DNA of 7,902 nucleotides, from positions 1-7,902 of the forward strand of contig JAUYMX010000473.1 of the NCBI GenBank assembly GCA_030699345.1, written 5' to 3'. Below, one piece after another: positions 1 through 5,793 of this stretch (its first letter is position 1; every line of letters starts with the position of its first letter). Below the pieces are notes generated by a model. It was not told the DNA's origin and did no database searches. It saw only the letters and a program-made list of their open reading frames with translations. A program made the translations under genes and the position numbers. This DNA comes from Methylococcaceae bacterium. GTDB taxonomy: Bacteria; Pseudomonadota; Gammaproteobacteria; Methylococcales; Methylomonadaceae.

Positions 1-30
1 GCTCATGGCAATGTATAAGCTACGATCCAT
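1..30 (-). CDS. flgF: FlgF proximal-rod protein, first ten codons only
   Basis: The minus strand reads MDRSLYIAMS, the typical opening of FlgF, a rod protein of the flagellar basal body in the periplasm. The rest lies beyond the left edge. The ATG (28-30) has a good Shine-Dalgarno AGGAGA about 6 nt upstream (positions 37-42). It starts 22 nt after the flgE stop, so it is very likely co-transcribed in the usual flgB-C-D-E-F order. The call rests on only ten residues plus position, but both agree. Confidence 0.85.
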   Translation of the reverse strand, partial: MDRSLYIAMS

Positions 31-52
31 TTCCGCTCTCCTAAATTAAGAC

Positions 53-1333
53 TTAACGGATGTTCAGAATGGTCTGAACAATACTGTTTTCGGTAGTCAT
101 AGTTTGCGCATTTGCCTGATAAGCTTGCTGGGCGACGATCAAATTCACCAGCTGCGCCGACAAGTCGACGTTAGATTGTTCCAGCGCACCGGCATTGATT
201 AAGCCAAAGTTACCCGATCCTGCTTCACCCGGAATCGGCTCACCGGAATCAGCACTTTGCGCCCAATTGGTATCACCCAATTTTGATAAACCTTGTGGAT
301 TAGGGAATCGAGTCATCGCCACTTTACCTAACGGGGTTGAGCCGCCATTACTGAAGCGAGCAAAAATAACGCCTTCTTTATCGATAGCAATGCCGGTTAA
401 ACGGCCCGCGGGTAAACCATCTTGTTTTAAGGCATCAACACTAAAAGCTGCCGATAATTGCGTCGATCCCAAATAATCAGTCTTCATACTAATATCTGCT
501 GCCGATGTACCGGTTACATAAGGCTTAAGTGTTACCGGGCTGGTCGGTGTCGTCAATTTACCTGTTGAATCGAAAGTCAGCGTGGTGCCACCTGCTGGCG
601 GCGCTGCTAGATCAACATTTACCGGTGCGTCCGGGTTGTCGGTAATGTAGTGATAAACCTTCCAGTCTCTAGTTGGGCTGGCTGTTATTGGGCCTGCGAC
701 AAAATAACTGGTCAAGGTGTGCGATACGCCGAGAGAGTCAAATACTGTTGCCGATGTTTGTTTGGTATAAGAATTACTTTTAGTGGGGTCAAATACATTG
801 TTGGCTGGCACGGCACTGTTACTGTCTAAGTTAACTTTTAAATCAACATTAGTAGTTGCAGTTGGCAAACCGGCACCTACGTTAATTGATACCGTTTTTA
901 GTACCCCCTGACTAAAGCCATCAGAGACGCTTTTGCCGTTTGCCGCGTATGCAAGTAATGCTTGCCCTTGCGTATTGGTTACCAGACCATCCTTATTCAC
1001 ACGAAAAGCGCCGTTACGGGTATAAATTAATGACTTTAAATCCCCCGGGTTGGCAGCCATGGTAAAAAAACCCTCGCCGCTCACCGCTAAATCCAGACTG
1101 TTATCAGTAAAATCTAAATTACCTTGGTTAAACTGCTGAGCCACTTCAGAGACGCGCACCCCGGCACCGGGTTGGGTTTTACTGACACCGCCGATACTGC
1201 TGGCGTAAACATCCACAAACTCCGAGCGTGATTTCTTAAAGCCGGTGGTGTTGGCATTGGCAATGTTGTTGCCGGTGGTCGATAAGTTATTGGCAGCGGC
1301 ATTCAAACCGCTTAATGCTGTTGTAAAGCTCAT
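53..1333 (-). CDS. flgE: Flagellar hook protein FlgE
   Basis: FlgE polymerises into the hook, the flexible joint between rod and filament outside the cell. The 426-residue product is slightly longer than enteric FlgE (about 400), which is normal because the surface-exposed middle domains vary. The N-terminus (MSFTTALSGLNAAANNLSTT, then NNIANANTTGFKKSRSEF) is the rod/hook signature that forms the inner coiled-coil tube. Residues around 85-95 (AVSGEGFF) match the conserved hook-family segment. The C-terminal 40 residues (SAQLVNLIVAQQAYQANAQT, ending TENSIVQTILNIR) are the matching C-terminal helix. There is no cleavable signal, as expected for a substrate of the flagellar type III export system. 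The ATG is preceded by AGGAGAG. The TAG stop of flgD lies inside that ribosome-binding site, leaving a 9-nt gap. No defects are seen. Confidence 0.97.
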   Translation of the reverse strand: MSFTTALSGLNAAANNLSTTGNNIANANTTGFKKSRSEFVDVYASSIGGVSKTQPGAGVRVSEVAQQFNQGNLDFTDNSLDLAVSGEGFFTMAANPGDLKSLIYTRNGAFRVNKDGLVTNTQGQALLAYAANGKSVSDGFSQGVLKTVSINVGAGLPTATTNVDLKVNLDSNSAVPANNVFDPTKSNSYTKQTSATVFDSLGVSHTLTSYFVAGPITASPTRDWKVYHYITDNPDAPVNVDLAAPPAGGTTLTFDSTGKLTTPTSPVTLKPYVTGTSAADISMKTDYLGSTQLSAAFSVDALKQDGLPAGRLTGIAIDKEGVIFARFSNGGSTPLGKVAMTRFPNPQGLSKLGDTNWAQSADSGEPIPGEAGSGNFGLINAGALEQSNVDLSAQLVNLIVAQQAYQANAQTMTTENSIVQTILNIR

Positions 1334-1342
1334 TACACTCTC

Positions 1343-2014
1343 CTAAAAAACTTGTGAAATTTGATTAAAGTTCACTGAGCTAAGGCCCACTAAATTGACT
1401 TTAAGCCCACTTGAACCACTGCCGATAGATACGCTTTCCACTCGCGAGTCGATGTTGGCTTGCAACACGGTATTTTTGCCATCCAGTAATGCTTCCGGCT
1501 CAACCGTATAAACACCAGGATTAGCTGGATTGCCGGATTCCTTATCCCCCTCCCAAACAAATGACACAGGGCCCGCTTTATGCCCTCCCAAATCGACGGT
1601 TTTAATCAATTCCCCCGTAGTTGGATCGGTAATTCTGACCCGAACATTGTTGGATCCTGCAGGTAAATCAAACGTGCCGGTAATTACGCCATCTGCCGCT
1701 AACAAACCTACTTTGGACGGTGCCGATACCGTGCGCCCAACCAAATTAGCTGCTTGCAGTGCTTGATTAGAGTTAATGGAACCGGAAAAATCCTTAAATG
1801 AATTTTGCAAGTCTTGAATACCGTTAACGGTCCCGAACTGCGCCATTTGCGATAAAAATTCACCGTTCTGCATCGGTTTAGTCGGATCTTGATGAGTCAT
1901 TTGCGTCGTCATCAACTTTAAAAACTCATCTTGTCCCAACGATTTTTTTGCTACGTTTGTGGCGGTTTCCAGCGTTTTCATGCCTAGTCCGCTAAATGCA
2001 TTGACAGTGGTCAT
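1343..2014 (-). CDS. flgD: Flagellar hook cap / assembly scaffold FlgD
   Basis: FlgD caps the growing hook and is needed for FlgE subunits to polymerise; it is discarded after hook completion. The product is 223 residues, close to the usual 220-240. The N-terminal export and assembly region carries the family signature LGQDEFLKLMTTQMTHQDPT followed by KPMQNGEFLSQMAQFGTVNG (about residues 27-66). The second half (about 95-190) looks like the FlgD Ig-like/tudor-like module, for example the GTFDLPAGSNNVRVRITDP and GPVSFVWEGDKESG strands. The chosen ATG (2012-2014) has GGAGAT just upstream. The flgC stop TAG forms part of that site (TAGGAGAT), which suggests coupled translation. It lies between flgC and flgE in the canonical order. 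Confidence 0.96.
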   Translation of the reverse strand: MTTVNAFSGLGMKTLETATNVAKKSLGQDEFLKLMTTQMTHQDPTKPMQNGEFLSQMAQFGTVNGIQDLQNSFKDFSGSINSNQALQAANLVGRTVSAPSKVGLLAADGVITGTFDLPAGSNNVRVRITDPTTGELIKTVDLGGHKAGPVSFVWEGDKESGNPANPGVYTVEPEALLDGKNTVLQANIDSRVESVSIGSGSSGLKVNLVGLSSVNFNQISQVF

Positions 2015-2024
2015 CGGTTATCTC

Positions 2025-2441
2025 CTATTGGCCCATTTTTAAGGTTTGCAACATCAGCTGTTTGGCTGTGTTTAGCACTTCTACATTATTTTGATACGAA
2101 CGCGATGCCGACATCATGTTGGCCATTTCCTCCACGGTATTAACATTGGATTTAAATATGTAGCCTTTGCTGTCAGCCATCGGATGATTAGGTGCGTATT
2201 CCATAACAGCCGGTGTTTGGCTTTCTACCACCCCCAACACATTGACCTGACTGGCGGCATTTTGACTGTCTAAAATATTTTTTAATTCCGCAGCAAACAC
2301 CGGTTGCCGAGATTTATAAACATCACCTTCACTGCTACTGACGGAATTAGCGTTGGAAATATTGCTGGCAACCAGATTAAGCCTGAGTGATTGCGCATTC
2401 ATGCCACTACCGGCAATGTTGAAAATATTGAATGCTGACAT
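2025..2441 (-). CDS. flgC: Flagellar proximal-rod protein FlgC
   Basis: FlgC is one of the rod subunits that span the periplasm and transmit torque. The 138-residue length matches the family (about 135-140). The N-terminal rod motif reads FNIAGSGMNAQSLRLNLVAS followed by NISNANS. The C-terminal segment includes NVNTVEEMANMMSASRSYQN, the FlgC-typical stretch, followed by a helix ending LMLQTLKMG. The start ATG (2439-2441) has AAAGGAGAT upstream, which lies in the last codons of flgB. The gap to flgB is only 2 nt, so translation is probably coupled. No oddities. Confidence 0.96.
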   Translation of the reverse strand: MSAFNIFNIAGSGMNAQSLRLNLVASNISNANSVSSSEGDVYKSRQPVFAAELKNILDSQNAASQVNVLGVVESQTPAVMEYAPNHPMADSKGYIFKSNVNTVEEMANMMSASRSYQNNVEVLNTAKQLMLQTLKMGQ

Positions 2442-2443
2442 GA

Positions 2444-2836
2444 CTAATCTCCTTTGATGGCAGTTTTAAGACCGGCAAATTTGCCACTGATAAACTGTAA
2501 ACTGGCTTGATATTGCACGGCGTTTTCGGCGTACTTGGCTTGCTCAATATGGCTTTCAACGGTATTGCCATCCAACGACACTTGATTGGGATTGCGATAC
2601 ATCAGCTTGCCGCCTAAGAACATTTGTTCCGGGGCAAAATGCTTGTCTTGAGTACGTTCCAGGGTAGCGCTGGGTGCCTGCGTTTTCTTTAAAATTGACT
2701 GAAAATCCAGGTCGCGAGCTTTAAAATTAGGGGTGTCGGCATTGGCCAAGTTGGCCGCCAGGATTTCACCGCGTTTTTCTCGTAACGTTAACGCTTGAGG
2801 ATGTATTCCTAAGGCATTAGCAAAATTGATGGTCAT
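2444..2836 (-). CDS. flgB: Flagellar proximal-rod protein FlgB
   Basis: FlgB is the most membrane-proximal of the axial rod subunits and the first gene of this minus-strand operon. The product is 130 residues (MTINFANALGIHPQAL...), the usual size for FlgB. The segment LREKRGEILAANLANADTPN followed by FKARDLDF is the rod N-terminal signature. SLDGNTVESHIEQAKYAENA followed by VQYQASLQFI is the conserved C-terminal part. An in-frame ATG exists 45 nt upstream (2881), but the 15 extra residues (MMCLIVCVYDNEDTI) are unlike any FlgB. The start at 2834-2836 has a GAGGA ribosome-binding site about 7 nt away and lies about 25 nt after the predicted sigma-54 start point, so the longer start would be largely outside the transcript. 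Confidence 0.95.
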   Translation of the reverse strand: MTINFANALGIHPQALTLREKRGEILAANLANADTPNFKARDLDFQSILKKTQAPSATLERTQDKHFAPEQMFLGGKLMYRNPNQVSLDGNTVESHIEQAKYAENAVQYQASLQFISGKFAGLKTAIKGD

Positions 2837-2870
2837 GATGGTGTCCTCATTGTCGTATACACAGACTATT

Positions 2871-2887
2871 AAGCACATCACATGCCA
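2871..2887 (-). promoter_or_regulatory. Sigma-54 (-24/-12) promoter for flgBCDEF
   Basis: The minus strand reads TGGCATGTGATGTGCTT. It has the GG and GC doublets (2885-2886 and 2873-2874) separated by exactly 10 nt, as the sigma-54 consensus TGGCAC-N5-TTGC requires. Expected initiation is about 12 nt downstream, near 2861, leaving a leader of about 25 nt before the flgB ATG. An enhancer-binding activator of the FleQ/FlrC type would be needed; its gene is not in the window. Seen directly: motif, spacing, distance. Inferred: function. Confidence 0.85.
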
Positions 2888-3049
2888 TAAAAAAATAACG
2901 TATTAAAATCATAATGCTAGCGACAATAGCTAAGTTATTCAGACCTTAGTACGGCAAAAAATAGCCGTTTCAGGAGTATCCACCGGCAAACTACAGCTTA
3001 TCGTGTCAATAATCCGCCACTCGCCAGTGCTTATCAGTCTTATTAAGGC
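2888..3049. promoter_or_regulatory. Probable activator-binding region between two divergent sigma-54 promoters
   Basis: This 162-nt AT-rich, non-coding interval separates the two outward-facing sigma-54 promoters and is where upstream activator sites would be expected. It holds inverted repeats: CTAAG (2930-2934) with CTTAG (2945-2949), and ACGGC (2951-2955) with GCCGT (2964-2968) around an A-rich centre. There is also GTCAATAAT (3005-3013), which resembles one half of the published Pseudomonas FleQ site. None of these is strong alone. The role is inferred mainly from position. Confidence 0.45.
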
Positions 3050-3066
3050 TGGCATTGATTATGCTT
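3050..3066 (+). promoter_or_regulatory. Sigma-54 (-24/-12) promoter for flgA
   Basis: The plus strand reads TGGCATTGATTATGCTT, with GG (3051-3052) and GC (3063-3064) separated by exactly 10 nt. It shares TGGCAT and TGCTT with the flgB promoter facing the other way. Initiation is expected near 3076, about 25 nt before the flgA ATG at 3101. This supports that start and argues against the in-frame TTG at 3065, which lies inside the promoter. Confidence 0.83.
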
Positions 3067-3100
3067 GTTTGATGTAAGAGTCATAAAACCGGCAGCATCG

Positions 3101-3802
3101 ATGAAAAAATCTCAACTTACATTTCTGGTCATTGCGTTGACGCTGATTAATATTGGCTATGCTGACGACGAGGCTTGGCAATCGCATGAATCAATTAATG
3201 CCGTAGTTAGCGATTACCTAACTCAGCACATCACCCTGACTGGCGAATATGAAATCAGTTTGGTGCCATTGGATAGCCGACTGCGCTTATCCCAATGCCC
3301 AGAACCACTGGAAGCTTTTACCAATGGTGAAATAACTCACGCCGGTAGAGTCGCGGTGGGCGTGCGTTGTAATGCTGAAAAAAAATGGTCGATATTTACG
3401 TCGGGGTTTATCAAGGTCTATCAAAACGTATTGGTCTTGGTGCGCCCGCTGCAACGTGGTGAAACTATTACTGCGCAACACTTGGCGGTGGAAAGAAGAG
3501 ATGTCTCGAGCCTTAGAGAAGACTTTGCCACGCTTCCAGAGCAACTTGAGAACAAACAAGCGATTCGGAATCTGGATGCCGGGATGATTTTAAGCGCCAA
3601 ACATGCCATCGAACCCAAGTTGATCAAGCGCGGTGAACTCGTGATGATTAACTCTGATAGCCCTGGTTTTTCAATACAAATGAGTGGTCAGGCAATGATG
3701 GACGGCACCAAAGGCCAACTGATTAGAATTAAAAACAACACATCCGGACGTATTATCTCAGCTACCGTCGTTGCACCAGGCCGAGTTGTCGTTATGAATT
3801 AA
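3101..3802 (+). CDS. flgA: Flagellar P-ring assembly chaperone FlgA
   Basis: FlgA is a periplasmic chaperone that helps FlgI polymerise into the P-ring around the rod. The product is 233 residues with a Sec signal peptide: MKKSQ, a hydrophobic core (LTFLVIALTLINIG), and a likely cleavage after GYA before DDE, around residue 21. The C-terminal two thirds form the SAF-type FlgA domain. Recognisable pieces are LVLVRPLQRGETITAQHLAV, then RNLDAGMILSAKHAIEPKLI followed by KRGELVMI, and the ending NNTSGRIISATVVAPGRVVV. Two cysteines (in RLSQCPEP and VGVRCNAEKKW) sit where FlgA proteins usually carry a pair. The ATG has only a weak ribosome-binding site. The gene is first in the plus-strand cluster, diverging from flgB, with its own sigma-54 promoter. 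Confidence 0.93.
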   Translation: MKKSQLTFLVIALTLINIGYADDEAWQSHESINAVVSDYLTQHITLTGEYEISLVPLDSRLRLSQCPEPLEAFTNGEITHAGRVAVGVRCNAEKKWSIFTSGFIKVYQNVLVLVRPLQRGETITAQHLAVERRDVSSLREDFATLPEQLENKQAIRNLDAGMILSAKHAIEPKLIKRGELVMINSDSPGFSIQMSGQAMMDGTKGQLIRIKNNTSGRIISATVVAPGRVVVMN

Positions 3803-3835
3803 CTACGCATCAGTAATGATTGATTAACAAAGTAT

Positions 3836-3862
3836 TAAAGTTTTTTGCTAGTCTGCCGATAC
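3836..3862 (+). promoter_or_regulatory. Sigma-28 (FliA) promoter for flgM
   Basis: The -35 element TAAAGTTT (3836-3843) is a perfect match to the sigma-28 consensus. An 11-nt spacer follows, then GCCGATAC (3855-3862), one base off the consensus GCCGATAA. The motif sits in the 94-nt gap between flgA and flgM, with about 34 nt from the -10 box to the flgM ATG. It makes flgM, flgN and probably the PilZ gene late flagellar genes in addition to any read-through from flgA. Confidence 0.92.
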
Positions 3863-3896
3863 CCGCTTTACATAGAAATATTGCAAGGAATTCGAC

Positions 3897-4211
3897 ATGG
3901 CTATCGACTCAATTACCGGCAGAGTAAATAATCTGACCACGCTCAAAACGGCCCTTAAACCCGAGCTTGATGCGACTAAAAAACCGGCGGATAACAGCGC
4001 TGAAAAAACTGACAGTGTTGCCCTAACCACCGCAACACAAGAAATTAAAAAGACCTTTGAAGCGTCTTCAGCGCAAGCACCGGTCGATTCAGAGAAAGTT
4101 GCGGCGATAAAAAAGGCGTTGGCGGATGGCACTTATAAAGTTAATGCCGAGCAAATTGCCAAAAAGATAATCCAATTTGAAGGGCTAAAGCCTCAGGATG
4201 ACAGCACATGA
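3897..4211 (+). CDS. flgM: Anti-sigma-28 factor FlgM
   Basis: FlgM holds sigma-28 (FliA) inactive in the cytoplasm until the hook is complete, then is exported through the flagellar secretion system, releasing sigma-28. The product has 104 residues, typical for FlgM (about 90-110). The N-terminal half is polar and low in hydrophobics (KKPADNSAEKTDSVALTTAT), as expected for an intrinsically disordered export region. The C-terminal part (VDSEKVAAIKKALADGTYKV followed by NAEQIAKKIIQFE) is the conserved sigma-28-binding segment. AAGGA lies 7 nt before the ATG. A sigma-28 promoter immediately upstream provides the classic negative feedback. The stop overlaps the start of flgN (ATGA). Confidence 0.96.
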   Translation: MAIDSITGRVNNLTTLKTALKPELDATKKPADNSAEKTDSVALTTATQEIKKTFEASSAQAPVDSEKVAAIKKALADGTYKVNAEQIAKKIIQFEGLKPQDDST

Positions 4212-4708
4212 GCGTAATAGAAAAAACCTACCCAATTACAGAAAAATTAATCGCCAATGCCTTGGAATTAACTCAGCAGCTGCAGCTGCAACTTGAGCAA
4301 GAGGCCGAAAACTTAAAAACAGGTCAACAACCCAGCGTTATTGACGCCATCGCCGCCAATAAAAAAAAATTGGTGACAGAACTGGAGCAATTCAACTCAC
4401 AACTAAGCCAAGTGCTCGCCACCGAATCCCTTGCAAATACTCAACAGGGGCTTGAAGAATACTTTCAACGTGCGGCAATCATTGGCCTCGACGTTAATCA
4501 AACAAAGCAGAACTGGTCTCAATTAATGATCATCTGCGCCCAATGCCGAACGCTAAATGATCAAAATGGCGCCAGCATTGATCTATTATCCAGGCACAGC
4601 AAGCGTGCCTTACATATCCTCAAAGGCAAACCGGAATTCACCAACACCTACGGACCTGACGGCGCAAGGCGTAGCGATTCCATTACTCATACACTTATTT
4701 CGGTATAA
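4208..4708 (+). CDS. flgN: Flagellar export chaperone FlgN
   Basis: FlgN is the cytoplasmic chaperone that delivers the hook-filament junction proteins FlgK and FlgL to the export gate. The product has 166 residues and is almost entirely helical and Gln/Glu-rich, as the FlgN four-helix fold predicts (for example LELTQQLQLQLEQEAENLKT near residues 17-40). The C-terminal part has CRTLNDQNGASIDLLSRHSK followed by RALHILKG, with TYGPDGA near residue 148, a pattern common in gammaproteobacterial FlgN. Its ATG overlaps the flgM stop by 4 nt, implying translational coupling; AGGA lies about 9 nt upstream. Co-expression with flgM and the PilZ gene is the arrangement seen in Pseudomonas. Confidence 0.93.
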   Translation: MSVIEKTYPITEKLIANALELTQQLQLQLEQEAENLKTGQQPSVIDAIAANKKKLVTELEQFNSQLSQVLATESLANTQQGLEEYFQRAAIIGLDVNQTKQNWSQLMIICAQCRTLNDQNGASIDLLSRHSKRALHILKGKPEFTNTYGPDGARRSDSITHTLISV

Positions 4709-4742
4709 TCCGGCCTTGTTTTTTAAAGATCCTGGATTGATC

Positions 4743-5525
4743 ATGCTGAACGTTATTCGTAAATTTTTTGCCAAAAAAGACCTGGTAGACGAGTCGTTAA
4801 CGCCTAATAATATCGATGCGGAGCTGGAAAATCCTAGCTTTGTCACCAATCCCGATAGAGTCTTTCATCTGTTGCAACAATTGATTATTGAACCGCCGCG
4901 CTGCACTATCACGCTCAATAATTCAGACAGTTTATTTTTGACAGACATCCTTGAAATTGATCCTGACTTTATCAGCTTTAGCCCACTAACACCGTCCTCG
5001 GGTAATCAATTACTGGCTTCGCAACGCGCACTGAAATTATCAACCGTATTGGGTGGTATTCCGTTGACCTTTAATCTGCAAAACATTTGTGTTGATAAAT
5101 CCGCCGATCCTATTTGTCTTAAAGCCGCTCTGCCGGAAAAGATTTACTATCCGCAGCGGCGCTTGACCAAACGTATGCCGACCAACTCTACCACCATAGA
5201 ATTTAAAGGGACCTCGCGAGATACGGGTGTGAGTATCCAAGGCTACGTTACCGACATATCCAGAGGCGGTTTAAGCGTTATTTACAATAGCAACCGCGGC
5301 AACATTATCCGGAGCGACCGCTTAAGCTATTGCAGTCTGGTTCTTCCTGACAACCAAACTATTGCGTTCGAACTGACGGTAAGTTCCAGTAAAAAACCGT
5401 TACTAGGCAGTAATAAACGTCATTTGGGTGGACAATTTGAAAATATCTATCCTCAAGATGAAAAAAAGCTGGACCGTTACCTTTCTACGCTTGAGCGACA
5501 ACAACTCAGAAAACGCCGGGACTAA
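4743..5525 (+). CDS. flgZ: PilZ-domain c-di-GMP receptor, flagellar brake (YcgR/FlgZ type)
   Basis: The product has 260 residues and two parts. Residues about 35-130 look like the YcgR N-terminal domain (a beta-rich segment from NPDRVFHLLQQLIIEPPRCT onwards). Residues about 135-250 form a PilZ domain. Both c-di-GMP-binding motifs are intact: RxxxR as R140-LTK-R144, and DxSxxG as D171-I-S173-RG-G176. Proteins of this type bind c-di-GMP and slow or bias the flagellar motor. The gene follows flgN by 34 nt, matching the flgA-flgM-flgN-flgZ order of Pseudomonas, so it is probably in the same late operon. The reading frame is open well upstream into flgN, but the start at 4743 (MLNVIRKFFAKK) fits the family length. 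The upstream extension would be unusual protein overlapping flgN. The ribosome-binding site is weak (GGAT). The symbol is by context; ycgR is the enteric name. Confidence 0.88.
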   Translation: MLNVIRKFFAKKDLVDESLTPNNIDAELENPSFVTNPDRVFHLLQQLIIEPPRCTITLNNSDSLFLTDILEIDPDFISFSPLTPSSGNQLLASQRALKLSTVLGGIPLTFNLQNICVDKSADPICLKAALPEKIYYPQRRLTKRMPTNSTTIEFKGTSRDTGVSIQGYVTDISRGGLSVIYNSNRGNIIRSDRLSYCSLVLPDNQTIAFELTVSSSKKPLLGSNKRHLGGQFENIYPQDEKKLDRYLSTLERQQLRKRRD

Positions 5526-5559
5526 GAGCAGCCGGCTGTGTTAAAATCGTTCACGTTTT

Positions 5560-5636
5560 GCCCCGATAGCTCAGCAGGATAGAGCGGTCCCCTCCTAAGG
5601 GACAGGCCGGTGGTTCGAATCCGCCTCGGGGCACCA
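5560..5636 (+). tRNA. tRNA-Arg (anticodon CCU)
   Basis: A full cloverleaf can be drawn. The acceptor arms are GCCCCGA (5560-5566) and TCGGGGC (5626-5632). The D arm is GCTC/GAGC. The anticodon stem GTCCC/GGGAC encloses the loop CTCCTAA, with anticodon CCT at 5594-5596. The T arm GGTGG/CCGCC encloses TTCGAAT. All stems pair perfectly. The discriminator A (5633) is followed by encoded CCA (5634-5636). It reads the AGG arginine codon. It lies 34 nt after the PilZ gene; no convincing promoter of its own is visible apart from an AT-rich TTAAAAT at 5541-5547. Confidence 0.97.
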
Positions 5637-5726
5637 TATAAAATACTCGTTGCAGTCCCCTTCAAGTCGCCACGCAAAACCACACAATCCACCACAATTC
5701 CGTCAAGACACTGCTACGGCACCATG

Positions 5727-5755
5727 CCGACACTGTTTTTACTGCATTTTATATT
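5727..5755 (+). promoter_or_regulatory. Possible sigma-70 promoter for the RNA helicase gene
   Basis: CCGACA (5727-5732, four of six matches to TTGACA) is followed after 17 nt by TATATT (5750-5755, five of six matches to TATAAT). Initiation would be near 5762, about 32 nt before the helicase ATG. The predicted start point lies next to a small GC-rich hairpin (5764-5775). The rest of the 157-nt gap between the tRNA and the helicase shows no gene. Confidence 0.45.
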
Positions 5756-5763
5756 TACCCTAA

Positions 5764-5775
5764 GCGGCTCGCCGC
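5764..5775 (+). other. Short GC-rich hairpin in the helicase leader
   Basis: GCGGCTCGCCGC can fold as GCGG/CCGC around a CTCG loop, at the very 5' end of the predicted helicase mRNA and 18 nt before the ATG. It could affect mRNA stability or translation. It lacks a following T-run, so it is a poor terminator for the tRNA. It is short enough to occur by chance. Confidence 0.3.
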
Positions 5776-5793
5776 CTTTCATTGAGACTTTAC

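Noticed and set aside
2837..2881. N-terminal extension of FlgB by 15 residues
   Set aside because: The extension is unlike FlgB, overlaps the predicted promoter and transcript start, and a ribosome-binding site supports the ATG at 2834-2836.
2951..2968. ACGGC-N8-GCCGT region as a third sigma-54 promoter on the minus strand
   Set aside because: The GG and GC doublets are separated by 9 instead of 10 nt, and a correctly spaced promoter exists closer to flgB.
3065..3100. In-frame TTG start giving FlgA 12 more residues
   Set aside because: The TTG overlaps the -12 element of the sigma-54 promoter and would place non-signal sequence in front of a good Sec signal peptide starting at the ATG at 3101.
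4557..4742. Longer PilZ-protein start inside flgN
   Set aside because: It would overlap flgN by about 150 nt with no family similarity and no need; the start at 4743 gives the normal length.
5529..5538. Palindrome CAGCCGGCTG after the PilZ gene as terminator
   Set aside because: The stem is too short when folded and there is no T-run; it could equally be chance in the gap before the tRNA.
5630..5725. Direct repeat GGCACCAT at the tRNA 3' end and at 5718-5725, as a possible att pair
   Set aside because: Only 8 nt long, 88 nt apart, includes the common CCA end, and no integrase is present; chance is likely.
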